64,000 nt of DNA, taken from NCBI GenBank assembly GCA_020633295.1, contig JACKDW010000019.1, positions 127,017 through 191,016 of the forward strand, given 5' to 3'. The translations under genes were made by a program, and so were the position numbers. Of this stretch, positions 26,099 to 37,556 are shown one piece after another; the first letter of the stretch is position 1; the number at the start of each line of letters is the position of its first letter. Below the pieces are notes generated by a model. That model was not told the origin of the DNA. It ran no database searches and saw only the letters and a program-made list of their open reading frames with translations. Source of the stretch: Myxococcales bacterium. GTDB taxonomy: Bacteria > Myxococcota_A > Polyangia > Nannocystales > Nannocystaceae.

Positions 26099-26248
26099 TC
26101 CTGGCGACCCCTCGGTCATGTCGTCATCCATCTCGTCGTCGTCGTCGCCAGGGCTCGCACGCGCGACGACGCTCGGGCCCGACAGAAGGGCGCTTCCCTA
26201 CCTCCGCGCGGCTCGGGCAGCCCGACTGGCTCGCGCGTCGTCTCGACC

Positions 26249-27103
<855 letters not shown>

Positions 27104-27152
27104 TTTGCGAGTTGCTTGGTTCAGGCCGCGACCTGAGCGACGCTGCCCATGA

Positions 27153-27758
27153 ATGATGGTGATGGCTCGCGCCGCGCGGCTGCTGACGGCCGCGCTCCTC
27201 TCGACCGCGGTCATGACGATCGCGTGCTCCCTGCCCGCGCAGGAGCCCGAGCGCGCCGGACGAGGTGACCGCTGTCCGGTGACGACGTGGGAGAGCGCCT
27301 ACGGAGATCCGACGCTCGTGCCCACGCGCGAAGGTGAGCAGGTCCGGCGGGACCTTGCGACCGCGTCCGCGATCCGCGAGACCGTGAAGTTCAGCGCGGG
27401 GGCGCGCGCGCGCGACGTCCACGTCGCGTTCCGCGGGCGCATCCGACCGCGACCGACCACGCGCTCCGCGGCGGCGGACGAGGGGCTCCCAGGCCAGGCC
27501 CGCGTCACCGTGATCGCGGCGACCGAGGCCGAGCTCGAGTCGCTGCGCCCGACCATCCACGAGATCGTCCGCGCGAGCGCCCGTGAGCCCTGGACGCCCG
27601 CGCAGACCGAGGTCGTGTTCGTCGCCGCCTCCGAGACACCGCCCGAGACGCCCGCGCGCGGCGGCCTCCTCGACCTCGCGCTCGCAATGGCGCTCATCGG
27701 CTTCGGCGCGAGCATGGGCATCAGCCTCGATCGCGCGGCCGCCCGTCGCCGCGCCTAG
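27153..27758 (+). CDS. Lipoprotein with C-terminal membrane segment, possibly SctJ-like
   Basis: A 201-residue protein: N-terminal signal with lipobox-like MTIAC, a periplasmic domain, and one C-terminal transmembrane segment (LLDLALAMALIGFGASMGISLDR). That order, together with KFSAGARARDVHVAFRGRI and ARVTVIAATEAELESLRPTIHEIVR before a V-x-F-V-A strand, recalls the inner-membrane ring lipoprotein SctJ/YscJ (and FliF) of type III secretion, whose ring-building motif has the same alternation. The sequence is short and divergent, and no other type III gene is near, so this is a weak match. Alternative starts at 27156, 27159 and 27162. Confidence 0.6.
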   Translation: MMVMARAARLLTAALLSTAVMTIACSLPAQEPERAGRGDRCPVTTWESAYGDPTLVPTREGEQVRRDLATASAIRETVKFSAGARARDVHVAFRGRIRPRPTTRSAAADEGLPGQARVTVIAATEAELESLRPTIHEIVRASAREPWTPAQTEVVFVAASETPPETPARGGLLDLALAMALIGFGASMGISLDRAAARRRA

Positions 27759-27930
27759 GCCGTCGCGAACTCCACGCGACGCCTCGCTTGTCCTTTTCGC
27801 CGTGGGCGGGCTTGAGCCTCCGTGGGCGGCGCCTCCCGGCCGTCGCGGTCGTCGCCCAGATCGCGGGCCGCGAGGCCGGATGTCGCCCGCGCGTGCCGCT
27901 CGCCGCGTCAGCAGCGACCAGCGCGTCCGG

Positions 27931-27936
27931 TATCCT
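27931..27936 (+). promoter_or_regulatory. -10 box (TATCCT)
   Basis: TATCCT-N8-ATG before the Hsp70 gene at 27945. Confidence 0.4.
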
Positions 27937-27944
27937 CGCGGGGC

Positions 27945-30422
<2,478 letters not shown>

Positions 30423-30751
30423 GCGAGGGCGCGCCGACGCGCTCGCGCCCGCGCTCACGCGCGCCTCGGCGCGCGCGCTCACGCGCGCCGGAGGCCGCGC
30501 CGCCGCGGCCTATCGAACGACGCGAGCTCACGGACGATCCGCACGCCCAGCGCGGGCGTCGTCGCGACGACCGCGCGCGGCTGCTCGCGCCGCGCGCCGC
30601 GACGAATAACATGTCTGTTCGACCATCTGTAACGAGACTCGCCCACGCGCGCCCTCGCCGGTGCCGGCGCCGCGCGCCGCCGGCCGCTCAACCGCGCGTC
30701 CGCTCACGACGCGCGGGCGCCCGCGTCGCGGGTAGATGTTAGGTTCCCCGC
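30423..30751. other. Intergenic region
   Basis: A very GC-rich half (30423-30600) is followed by an AT-rich island around 30600-30640. The box TAGGTT (30740-30745) lies six bases before the GTG of the ECF sigma gene. No gene seen. Confidence 0.5.
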
Positions 30752-31384
30752 GTGATCGAGTCCGAGGACGTCGCGCTGCTGCGCGCGTGGCGAGCGGGTG
30801 ATCCGCGGGCCGGCAGCGCGCTGCTGCAGCGCTACTTCGACAGCCTGTACCGCTTCTTCGCCGCGAAGGTCGAGGACGAGGTCGACGACCTGATCCAGCG
30901 GACCTTCCTCGCGCTCGTGCGGCACCGCGACGCGATCCGCGACGAGTCCAGCTTCCGCGCGTACATGTTCTCGGTCGCGCGACGCGAATTTTATCACCAC
31001 CTCCGGACCCACCAGCGGCGACGCGCGCCGCTCGACTTCGGGACCGTCTCGCTCGCCGATCTCGGCACGTCGCCGAGCGGCGTGGTCGCGCGACGCAAGG
31101 ACGAGGCGCTGCTCGTCGACGCGCTCCGGCGGCTCCCGCTCGACCTCCAGATCGCGCTCGAGCTGCACTACTGGGAGGACCTCTCGACCGCCGAGCTCGC
31201 GGCCGCGCTCGAGATCCCGCACGGGACCGCCAAGAGCACGCTCCGCCGCGCGCGGGCGCAGCTGCGCCGCGCGCTGGAGGAGGAGAGCTCCGCGTCGCCG
31301 GAGCTGGCGCGGAGCCTCGAGGACCTCGACGCGTGGGCGCGGGCCGTCCGCGCGGGCGACCGCGGCGGCAAGCGGCGCCCCTGA
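30752..31384 (+). CDS. ECF-type RNA polymerase sigma factor
   Basis: A 210-residue extracytoplasmic-function sigma factor. Region 2: ALLQRYFDSLYRFFAAKVEDEVDDLIQRTFLALVRH and SFRAYMFSVARREFYHHLR. Region 4: LPLDLQIALELHYWEDLSTAELAAALEIPHGTAKSTLRRARAQLRRAL. The linker contains DFGTVSLADLGTSPSGVV, which is almost shared with the ECF factor at 36 kb (DFGTVSAADLDPSPSAVV), so the two are paralogues. It lies about 1 kb upstream of the kinase gene that is split by the insertion. ECF factors paired with Ser/Thr kinases are known in this group and in Planctomycetes, so the kinase may be its partner (inference). Confidence 0.92.
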   Translation: MIESEDVALLRAWRAGDPRAGSALLQRYFDSLYRFFAAKVEDEVDDLIQRTFLALVRHRDAIRDESSFRAYMFSVARREFYHHLRTHQRRRAPLDFGTVSLADLGTSPSGVVARRKDEALLVDALRRLPLDLQIALELHYWEDLSTAELAAALEIPHGTAKSTLRRARAQLRRALEEESSASPELARSLEDLDAWARAVRAGDRGGKRRP

Positions 31385-31415
31385 GCGCGGCTCAGGGCGC
31401 CGCGGCGGCGCCCGC

Positions 31416-32108
31416 TCAGCGCCGGATCACGCGCTTCAGCGGCTTCTTGGCGTTCGCCTCGCGCAGCGTCTCGCGGGCCTGGACGACGGCCGAGGCCTCG
31501 CCGCTCCCGGAGCCCTTGATCACGTACTGGTGCGCGTTCGTCCCCCACTTCTCGTTGTTGAGGTGGATCAGCGGGTAGGTGCCCTCCTTGCCCTTGAAGG
31601 ACTTCTGGAACTTCGTCTTCCCGTCCTTGTTGAGCCGCACCTGCTCGTAGTGCACGTCGTCGCCGTTCGCGTCGACGAAGCAGATCTTGACGATCAGGTC
31701 GTGCTTGGCCTTGCCGCCGGTGCGCTCGAGCGAGAGCTCGTACTCGGCGTTGAGCACCGGCAGGCCGACGAACTGACGCTCCGTCGACACGGCGCCGGTC
31801 TGCGGGCTGTTGTTCGGCAGCGCGCGCGGCCCGATCTTCCACGAGCCGTCCTCGCCCTTGTTCCACTCCTCCTTCATCTCCTCGGCCTTGTCCGCGAACT
31901 TCTCGACGTCCTCGATGCACTTCTTGGCCGCCTCCTCGTCCTCGGTGTTGAGCTTGTTGCACACGAGGCGCGCGACGGGCACGAAGAAGGTCTTGAGCTT
32001 GCTGTTGGCCTTCACCCACGTCGACTTGCAGCTCGTCCCGGCGTGCGAGACCGACGGCACGGCAAAGATCGCGGACAGGGAGATGGCGAAAATCGTCTTC
32101 TTGAGCAT
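31416..32108 (-). CDS. Secreted protein of unknown function
   Basis: A 230-residue protein with a typical Sec signal peptide (MLKKTIFAISLSAIFAVPSVSHA, cleavage before GTS). The mature protein is Lys-rich, has two pairs of cysteines (TSCKSTW, RLVCNKL, KKCIED, KICFVD) that may form disulphides, and a beta-rich C-terminal half (LNAEYELSLERTGGKAKHDLIVKICFVDANGDDVHYEQVRL). No lipobox, so probably periplasmic or extracellular. GAGGA lies about six bases before ATG 32108, one of the few clear ribosome binding sites here. Family not recognised. Confidence 0.85.
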   Translation of the reverse strand: MLKKTIFAISLSAIFAVPSVSHAGTSCKSTWVKANSKLKTFFVPVARLVCNKLNTEDEEAAKKCIEDVEKFADKAEEMKEEWNKGEDGSWKIGPRALPNNSPQTGAVSTERQFVGLPVLNAEYELSLERTGGKAKHDLIVKICFVDANGDDVHYEQVRLNKDGKTKFQKSFKGKEGTYPLIHLNNEKWGTNAHQYVIKGSGSGEASAVVQARETLREANAKKPLKRVIRR

Positions 32109-32387
32109 TGGGTTCCTCTCGTTCGCCCAGCGACGCGCGCGGCCGACGTGGCTCTGCTGCTCACGCGGCGACGGTGTGCGACACAGCGTCGGGGCATTGC
32201 CGAAGAGCCCGCGAGGGGCGGAGCGGATCACGATCACGAGAAACTTTCTTGGGTTCTGCTGTTTTTTCTCGCGGCCGGGGCGCCCGCCGCTCACCCGGCC
32301 GCCCGCCCGCCGCGCCCCGCGGCGCTTGCCGGGGAGGCCGCGCGCGTGCATCCTTCGCCCCGTCCACACAATCATGTCTCTTAAGTC

Positions 32388-32926
32388 ATGTTTGAAATGA
32401 CGCCGGACTCCGACACGATCAGCGATCGGCTCGTCGCGGCGCGGGCCCCCGCGGGCGGCCTCGAGGCGGCGCGTCTGCTCGGCGAGCTCAACCAGCGCCT
32501 GTTCGGCCTCGAGGCCGAGCCGGTCGAGCTCGGGCGCTACGTCATCCTCCGCCGCCTCGGCGCGGGCGGGATGGGCGTGGTCTACCTGGGCTACGATCGC
32601 GAGCTCGATCGCAACGTCGCGCTCAAGCTCCTGCGCGCGCGCGCGGCCGGGACCCAGGCGAGCGCGACCGCCGAGGCGCGCCTGCTCCGCGAGGCGCGAG
32701 CGCTCGCCCGCGTCGACCACCCCAACGTGATCGCGGTCTACGAGGTCGGCGAGGACGCGGGCTCGATCTTCCTGGCGATGGAGCGCGTCGACGGCTGCAC
32801 CCTCGCCGAGTGGCAGCGCGCCCGCCCGAGACGTCGACGCGAGCTCGTCGAGCTGTACCTCCAAGCAGGTCGTGGATTGGCGGCGGCCCACGCGGCCGGG
32901 CTCGCGCACCGCGACTTCAAGCCCGA
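32388..32926 (+). pseudogene. Ser/Thr protein kinase-TPR gene, 5' part (split by insertion)
   Basis: Encodes the N-lobe and first C-lobe segment of a PknB-type kinase: glycine loop LGAGGMGVVYLGYD, VALKLL lysine (subdomain II), the alphaC glutamate region LLREARALARVDHPNVIAVYEVG, hinge AMERVDG, then AGLAHRDFKP, where it stops matching. The frame then runs 21 more codons of unrelated sequence to a stop at 32990. The catalytic loop continues exactly, in frame, at 39058 (DNVLV). As it stands the product lacks the DFG and activation segment and cannot be an active kinase. Confidence 0.9.
32912..32926 (+). repeat. Left copy of 15-bp direct repeat at the insertion
   Basis: CGACTTCAAGCCCGA, coding for DFKP of the kinase catalytic loop; an identical copy lies at 39043-39057. 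Bases on either outer side differ. Confidence 0.9.
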
Positions 32927-32942
32927 GCCGGCGTCAGCGGTC

Positions 32943-32953
32943 CAAGCGCTTGA
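32943..32953 (+). repeat. Left terminal inverted motif CAAGCGCTTGA
   Basis: 16 bp inside the left edge of the insertion; the inverse copy is at 39021-39031, 11 bp inside the right edge. The core AAGCGCTT is itself a palindrome. Confidence 0.5.
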
Positions 32954-33283
32954 TCAAGCGAGACAATTCGCGGGCGCGAGACCGGCGTGACGAGTTCGTG
33001 ACTCCTCCTCGACCGCGTCGAGCAGCTCGATCGCCGAGCGCGGCGCCCGCGAGGCTAGGTGCATGAATTTGTCGGTGTCGCCGCCCATGGATGACCCTTG
33101 GTACAGCGGCCGGTACAACGCGCGCTCGCCCGTACGGTCGAACGTGCCGATCACCTGCTTGAGCCGCGGGGTCAGCTTCGCGAACCGGCCGCGCGCAGGC
33201 ATCACCCTCACGTTCATCAACCGGGCGTGGAGGACAAGGCAGCCGTCGATGCCCGCAGGCAGCTCGTCGGGTAGGCCAGTCAC
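32954..33283 (-). CDS. Small hypothetical protein at the left end of the insertion
   Basis: A 109-residue frame from GTG 33283 to a stop 27 bp inside the insertion edge. The peptide looks coding in its second half (ARGRFAKLTPRLKQVIGTFD, ALYRPLYQGSSMGGDTDKFM). The start is uncertain, and the frame continues upstream to 33445 with low-complexity shadow-like sequence. It may be the 3' end of a gene truncated upstream. Family not recognised. Confidence 0.4.
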   Translation of the reverse strand: MTGLPDELPAGIDGCLVLHARLMNVRVMPARGRFAKLTPRLKQVIGTFDRTGERALYRPLYQGSSMGGDTDKFMHLASRAPRSAIELLDAVEEESRTRHAGLAPANCLA

Positions 33284-33523
33284 GCTCGGGCTACTGCATA
33301 CGCTGCTCCGCGCACATCCACCACCCACCCGAGTGCGGCTAGCGCTCGTGCTTGGCGCCGCTACAGTCCTTGAGCGCATCGACGCGGCCCGTCGGCGCGA
33401 GCTCGAAACCCAGCGCGCTGTCGTGGGCGTCATCCATACGTGCATGACAATTCGCTGACGCTGGACGACACGTCACTGAACGCGCACTCTCAATCCACTT
33501 CGACGAAGCCCAGGAGACTCAAC

Positions 33524-33880
33524 ATGAGGAACACGGGACAACGCATCACCTACTCTATCGCCACCGTGCTCTTGAGCCTGTTGATGCTCGCGTCGGCGAG
33601 CATGTACCTACTCAACCCGGACGAGGTCGCCAAGGTCTTCACCGCGCTCGGATATCCAACCTACCTCGTCTACCCGCTGGCCATCGCCAAGTTACTCGGG
33701 CTGACCGCGATCTGGACACGCAAGAGTATTACCCTCGCCGAGTGGGCCTACGCCGGCTTCTTCTTCGACTTCATTCTCGCGTCACTGGCCCACTGGAGGG
33801 TCGAGGATGGCAGCTGGCCGCTGCCGTTCGTCGCGCTCGCGCTGCTCCTCACCTCCTACGCTACGCGTCCCCGACCGTGA
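33524..33880 (+). CDS. DoxX-like family membrane protein
   Basis: A 118-residue integral membrane protein with four helices: ITYSIATVLLSLLMLASASMYLL, LVYPLAIAKLLGLTAIW, WAYAGFFFDFILASLAHW and a C-terminal segment. The spacing and the LGYPTYLVYPLAIAKLLG motif match the DoxX-like (DoxX_2) family, whose members are linked to thiosulphate oxidation or oxidative stress in a few species but mostly unknown. CAGGAG lies seven bases before ATG 33524, a ribosome binding site of a kind rare in the host genes here. The codon use is less GC-rich than the flanks, which fits transfer. Confidence 0.8.
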   Translation: MRNTGQRITYSIATVLLSLLMLASASMYLLNPDEVAKVFTALGYPTYLVYPLAIAKLLGLTAIWTRKSITLAEWAYAGFFFDFILASLAHWRVEDGSWPLPFVALALLLTSYATRPRP

Positions 33881-34210
33881 TGATTCAGCGCATTGTTAAA
33901 CAGTTCAGAGGAGCACAATTGCTATGAAACTCTCAGGTGTCGGAAGGCACCTCGCTCACGCCGAGAAGAACGTCAGGCGCCCGCGAACGGCTCACGCGAT
34001 CGTTCGAGCCTCGGTGAGGTCTCGCGCGACGCCGCGCCAGCCTCGAATTCGTGAGCGCGCCGGCGCGGCGACACGCGCGCGAGCGCGGGCGATCGTCCCG
34101 CACGCCCTCGACCTATCCACACGTTCCTGTCTCAACGCTCACGTCACTCGACACGCCCAGAAACTCACGATAACATCTCGCGCCGCCGCTACCGCGCCAC
34201 AGGAGACGCC
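33881..34210 (+). other. Intergenic stretch with a truncated gene start
   Basis: AGAGGAG at about 33907 precedes ATG 33924, which opens with MKLSGVGRHLAHAEKNV in the same lower-GC style as the DoxX-like gene. After about 17 codons the composition changes abruptly to GC-rich non-coding sequence. It looks like the surviving 5' end of a second gene of a DoxX operon. Nothing else is recognised up to 34210. Confidence 0.3.
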
Positions 34211-34678
34211 GTGGGACACCGCATCGAGAACACGACCACCATGTTTCGCTCCGTCGTCTACAACATCAAGACCACGCCGGAGCTACGCGGGGCGATGGAG
34301 CGCAAGCTCGAGGAGCTGACCGGGCTGATCGAAGCTCGCGAAGGCCGAGTGAAGCGCCTGCGCGAGGAGTACGAGATCGACGCCGAGCAGCTCGCGCAGC
34401 TCGTCATCAAGTTTCAGAACGACGACTCGGGCTTCGTCTCGTACAACCAGCAGGGCGGCGGGCCGCGCGAGAAGCTCGTGCCCGCCGGCGTGATCGCCAA
34501 CATCATCCGCGAGCGCGAGATGGTGGACTCCGAGCGCAACCAGATACGCAAGCTCAACCTCATCCTGCGCAACATCAAGGACGAGGAGTTCTTCACGCAC
34601 CCGCGCACAGGCGAGCTCGGGACGCGACGGTGCTTGCACGAGCTCACCGACTCCGAGCTGGAGTACCTCGGCTTCTAG
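34211..34678 (+). CDS. Conserved-looking helical hypothetical protein
   Basis: A 155-residue soluble protein, start GTG 34211 with AGGAGA five bases upstream. It is largely helical with a coiled-coil-prone stretch (ELRGAMERKLEELTGLIEAR, VKRLREEYEIDAEQLAQLVIKFQ) and a second Arg/Glu-rich helix (NIIREREMVDSERNQIRKLN), ending in RTGELGTRRCLHELTDSELEYLGF. Not recognised. Position inside the insertion suggests cargo. Confidence 0.65.
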   Translation: MGHRIENTTTMFRSVVYNIKTTPELRGAMERKLEELTGLIEAREGRVKRLREEYEIDAEQLAQLVIKFQNDDSGFVSYNQQGGGPREKLVPAGVIANIIREREMVDSERNQIRKLNLILRNIKDEEFFTHPRTGELGTRRCLHELTDSELEYLGF

Positions 34679-34880
34679 CCTCTCGAGCGCCGACGGCGTT
34701 GGGTCGTGCGCGGTGACGATGACCCCATCGTCAACCGCGGCCGCGAGCCCGCGCGTGAACAGGGCTCGTCGTCGCCTGGACCTCGCTCACCGGCGGAGGC
34801 TCCTTACACGCTACAGGGCCTTACCGGGGTCGAGGCGCTCGACCCCGAGTCACCCAATTCGACGCGTATACCGCGGCGAG

Positions 34881-35234
34881 CTACGAGCGCAGGATCGTCG
34901 CCAGCTTCTTGCCTCGGGCCAGCTCGTCAACGAGCTTGTCCATCCAGCGAATCTTCTGCATCAGTGGGTGCTCGACCTCCTCGACGCGGACGCCACACAC
35001 CACGCCCTTGATGAGCTGGGCGTTGGTGTTCATCTCGGGCGCGTTGTCGAAGAATTCCTCGAGCGTCGTCCCGTCCTCGATGCGCTCGACCAGCTGATCG
35101 ACGTCGTAGCCCGTCAGCCAGGTTAGCACTTCGTCCAGCTCTTCTTCTGTGCGACCTTTCTTTTCGACTTTCTTCAGATACAGCGGATAGAGGCTGCCGA
35201 ACGTCATGGCGAAGACACGCGCGAAGTTGGCCAT
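34881..35234 (-). CDS. DUF2200 domain protein
   Basis: A 117-residue protein matching DUF2200 over its full length: SLYPLYLKKVEKKGRTEEELDEVLTWLTGYD, LEEFFDNAPEMNTNAQLIKGVVCGVRVEEVEHPLMQKIRWMDKLVDELARGKK. Cytoplasmic, helical, no known function; the family is widely and patchily distributed, as expected for transferred cargo. ATG 35234 matches the family's usual start; a GTG at 35249 adds five residues. Confidence 0.88.
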   Translation of the reverse strand: MANFARVFAMTFGSLYPLYLKKVEKKGRTEEELDEVLTWLTGYDVDQLVERIEDGTTLEEFFDNAPEMNTNAQLIKGVVCGVRVEEVEHPLMQKIRWMDKLVDELARGKKLATILRS

Positions 35235-35489
35235 TCCCGTGGATACCACGCAGCCGGCTCAACGGGGATCGATCCCAGACGAACGGCGCCGGGGTGTGAT
35301 GATGCGCGCTCGGTGATCAAGAAGGTACGCGCGCCCACAAAGAAAACCTCGGTGTTCACGATCGCCGAGATCGACCCGCCATTCAGGTCACGCGCACAGG
35401 CTGTGCCGTCGCGGCTCATCGTGCTCCTCAGCGTCGGCCTCCCGGGCCGCGTCCAGCAGTTTGCGGAGCACCCGCATCGCTGTGACCTG

Positions 35490-35740
35490 GGTCTTCGAGA
35501 GAGCTCGTCCAGGCGGTCGAGCTCCTTGCGACTGAGCTGAAACAATTGGGCATCGGCGCTCTCCTCGGCGTGCTTCGCCTTCGACGCGCCCGGGATCGCT
35601 ACCACCGTGTCACCATAGAAATTGATGAGCCAATTAAGCGCCACCTGAGCGCGCGAAACACCATACGCGCTCGCAATCTCTCCGAGTTCGTCGACCAGCG
35701 ATCGGCTGCGCTCCAAGTCACGGGACCGGCCGATCAGCAT
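35490..35740 (-). pseudogene. Aldo/keto reductase C-terminal remnant
   Basis: About 83 residues match the C-terminal end of aldo/keto reductases: RSLVDELGEIASAYGVSRAQVALNWLIN, TVVAIPGASKAKHAEESADAQLFQLSRKELDRLDELS, which carry the NADPH-binding GASK-type loop. The catalytic Asp/Tyr/Lys/His part is missing. Codons such as AAT, TAT and GGT are commoner than in host genes. The open frame continues to 35204 with unrelated sequence that overlaps the start of the DUF2200 gene. Confidence 0.7.
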
Positions 35741-35749
35741 GTGGCGCCG

Positions 35750-35930
35750 CAGCCAGTGCGTGCGGGTTCGCGCGCCGTCGAACGGGGGCCGTGTTGACGG
35801 CGATCGGATGCTCGTCCCCGAAGCCGCGGGCGATCAGCCGCGAGCGCTTCGGGTGCGGCTCCGCGATCTCGTCCGCCAGCGCCTCGGCCAGCGCCTGTCC
35901 CTGCCTGCGAGCGCGCGGCCCTGGTCGTGA
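35750..35930 (-). pseudogene. OmpA-like C-terminal domain remnant
   Basis: A minus-strand frame encodes QALAEALADEIAEPH, KRSRLIARGFGDEHPIAVNT, RRANPH, which resembles the peptidoglycan-binding OmpA C-terminus (GYGExxPIAxN...R.NRRVEF). Only about 50-60 residues remain and the final arginine helix is altered. It abuts the aldo/keto reductase remnant in another frame, so the two broken genes meet at about 35.74 kb. Confidence 0.4.
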
Positions 35931-35967
35931 GCGTCGCGCCCTCGCTACCTCGCTCGACGCGACTCGA

Positions 35968-36597
35968 TCAAGACCCGTCGGTGTCCGGCAGCGCGCGCGC
36001 TCGCAGGGCGCGGGCCCACTCGTCGAGCCGCGTGCTCGTGCGCGTCAACGCGTCCTGCCCCGACGCGATCGCGGTCAGCTCGCGCTCGAGCAGCTGCCGC
36101 CCGCGTCGCAGCCGCGTCTTGGCCGTGCCGAGCGGGAGGTCCAGCGCCTCGCCGCACTCCCGCGCGGACATGTCCTCCCAGTAATGCAGCTCGAGGATGA
36201 CCTGGTAGTCGAGCGGCAGACGCCGGAGGCACGTGAGCAGGACCTGCTCGTGCTCGCGCTCGCCGACGACCGCGCTCGGGCTGGGATCGAGGTCCGCGGC
36301 GGACACCGTGCCGAAGTCGAGGCGGTCGCGGTCGCGCGCGCGCTCGCGGTAGTGGCGGAGCAGCTGCCGATAGGCGATGCCGAAGAGGTAGCCGCGAAAC
36401 GTCCCGTCGCCGCGATAGCGCGGCAGCGTCTCGAGCAGCGCGAGGAAGGTCCGCTGCGTCAGCTCGGCCCACGCGTCCCCGGCCTTGTTGCGGAAGAAGC
36501 GAGCGACGGCGCCGTAGTGGCGTTCAAACAGCGCCTTCCCGGCGCCGCGATCACCCGCCCGCCACGCCGCGAGTTCCTCTCGATCGTCGGGCTGCAT
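35968..36597 (-). CDS. ECF-type sigma factor inside the insertion
   Basis: A 209-residue ECF sigma factor: region 2 LFERHYGAVARFFRNKAGDAWAELTQRTFLALLE, FRGYLFGIAYRQLLRHYRER; region 4 LPLDYQVILELHYWEDMSARECGEALDLPLGTAKTRLRRGRQLLERE. It is a paralogue of the ECF factor at 30.8-31.4 kb, sharing the linker pattern DFGTVS-ADL--SPS-VV and LELHYWED, and both end with a D(E)WARA segment. TACACT lies eight bases before ATG 36597. Codon use is host-like. No anti-sigma gene is beside it. Confidence 0.9.
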   Translation of the reverse strand: MQPDDREELAAWRAGDRGAGKALFERHYGAVARFFRNKAGDAWAELTQRTFLALLETLPRYRGDGTFRGYLFGIAYRQLLRHYRERARDRDRLDFGTVSAADLDPSPSAVVGEREHEQVLLTCLRRLPLDYQVILELHYWEDMSARECGEALDLPLGTAKTRLRRGRQLLERELTAIASGQDALTRTSTRLDEWARALRARALPDTDGS

Positions 36598-37047
36598 CGC
36601 CGTCGAGTGTACTCATCATCCTTCGGCGGTCGTAGGTGACGGGGCTCGCGGCGTCGACCGTGACGCCTCAGGGCCGGACTCGGCGAGCAGCAGCGCTCGG
36701 GTGCGCCCGCCACGTGACTGGGGAGAGGCACATCGCCGCTCATTCCTACAGCTCGCCGCGTACTCGCGGGCGATCGCGCCTCGCGGGCGTCGACCGCTCG
36801 CGTGCGGGGGACGGCGTGCTGCCGGAGGCTGGGGCTCGTGTGATCGGGCTTCAAGCCCAAGTCGGCGCGCCGACAGGCCCGGACCCGCCGCGGGTCGTCT
36901 CGCCCCGTCTCGGCCGCGCCCCGCCTGCTCGCGGCGCTCGCTCGAGTACGCGCTTGCCCGCGCGAGGCGGCGTCGCTGTGCGAAGGTCGTGGCGCGACTC
37001 GGTCGCCCGCGCGACGCGTCCGCGTCGCTCGATCCGCGAGACCGCGA
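36598..37047. other. Gene-free stretch inside the insertion
   Basis: 450 bp of GC-rich sequence with only short, low-complexity Arg/Ala/Ser frames on both strands. I see the TACACT box of the ECF gene at the left end and nothing else recognisable. Confidence 0.45.
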
Positions 37048-37407
37048 TCAGCTGGGTTGATAGCGTCGGCCGTCGATCCAGACCTCGACCTTGTCGAGAT
37101 CGAAGGCGACGTGATCGGTGATCGCGGCGCACGACTCGAGCGGCGCGTAGTACTCCCACGCCGCGTTCGTCACGGTCTGCCCCTCGTAGCGCAGATCGTA
37201 GTAGTGCCAATCACCCTTGTGGGGGCAGCGCGCGCCGCGGGTCGCGGTCAGCGAGACCCCGTCGGCGAACGCCGCCTTGGGGATATACACGCGTTCGGGG
37301 AGCCCGCTCTCGCGCAGGCGCACGGTCTGCCTCGCTGTCGCTATGGTCGCCCCCGCGAGCCTTATGTCGGCGCGCTCCTGCTTCGACTCGATCTCAACCT
37401 TGGCCAC
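37048..37407 (-). CDS. DUF427 domain protein
   Basis: A 119-residue single-domain protein of family DUF427: RVYIPKAAFADGV, CPHKGDWHYYDLRYEGQTVTNAAWEYYAPLESCAAITDHVAFDLDKVEVWIDG. The conserved CPHKG-x-YY and the W-Y-P-segment line a pocket in solved members, but no reaction is assigned. The family is frequently exchanged between bacteria. The start is ATG 37407; no promoter box is obvious. Confidence 0.9.
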   Translation of the reverse strand: MAKVEIESKQERADIRLAGATIATARQTVRLRESGLPERVYIPKAAFADGVSLTATRGARCPHKGDWHYYDLRYEGQTVTNAAWEYYAPLESCAAITDHVAFDLDKVEVWIDGRRYQPS

Positions 37408-37556
37408 GAATCAAGGGTACCGCTCTCCAGCGCGCCCGCTCTACCCCGTCGTCACGTCGCGGGCGCGTCGAGACGAGGCGATCCTCACGGAGGTCCCCGC
37501 GCGCGCGGAGTCGAGGGACGAAGCCCGGACCCGCGCGCGCCGTATCATCCACGCCC

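Noticed and set aside
33924..34319. 131-codon frame as a full gene
   Set aside because: Only the first 17 or so codons look coding; the rest is Arg/Ser/Ala-rich shadow overlapping the next gene. Kept as a truncated gene start.
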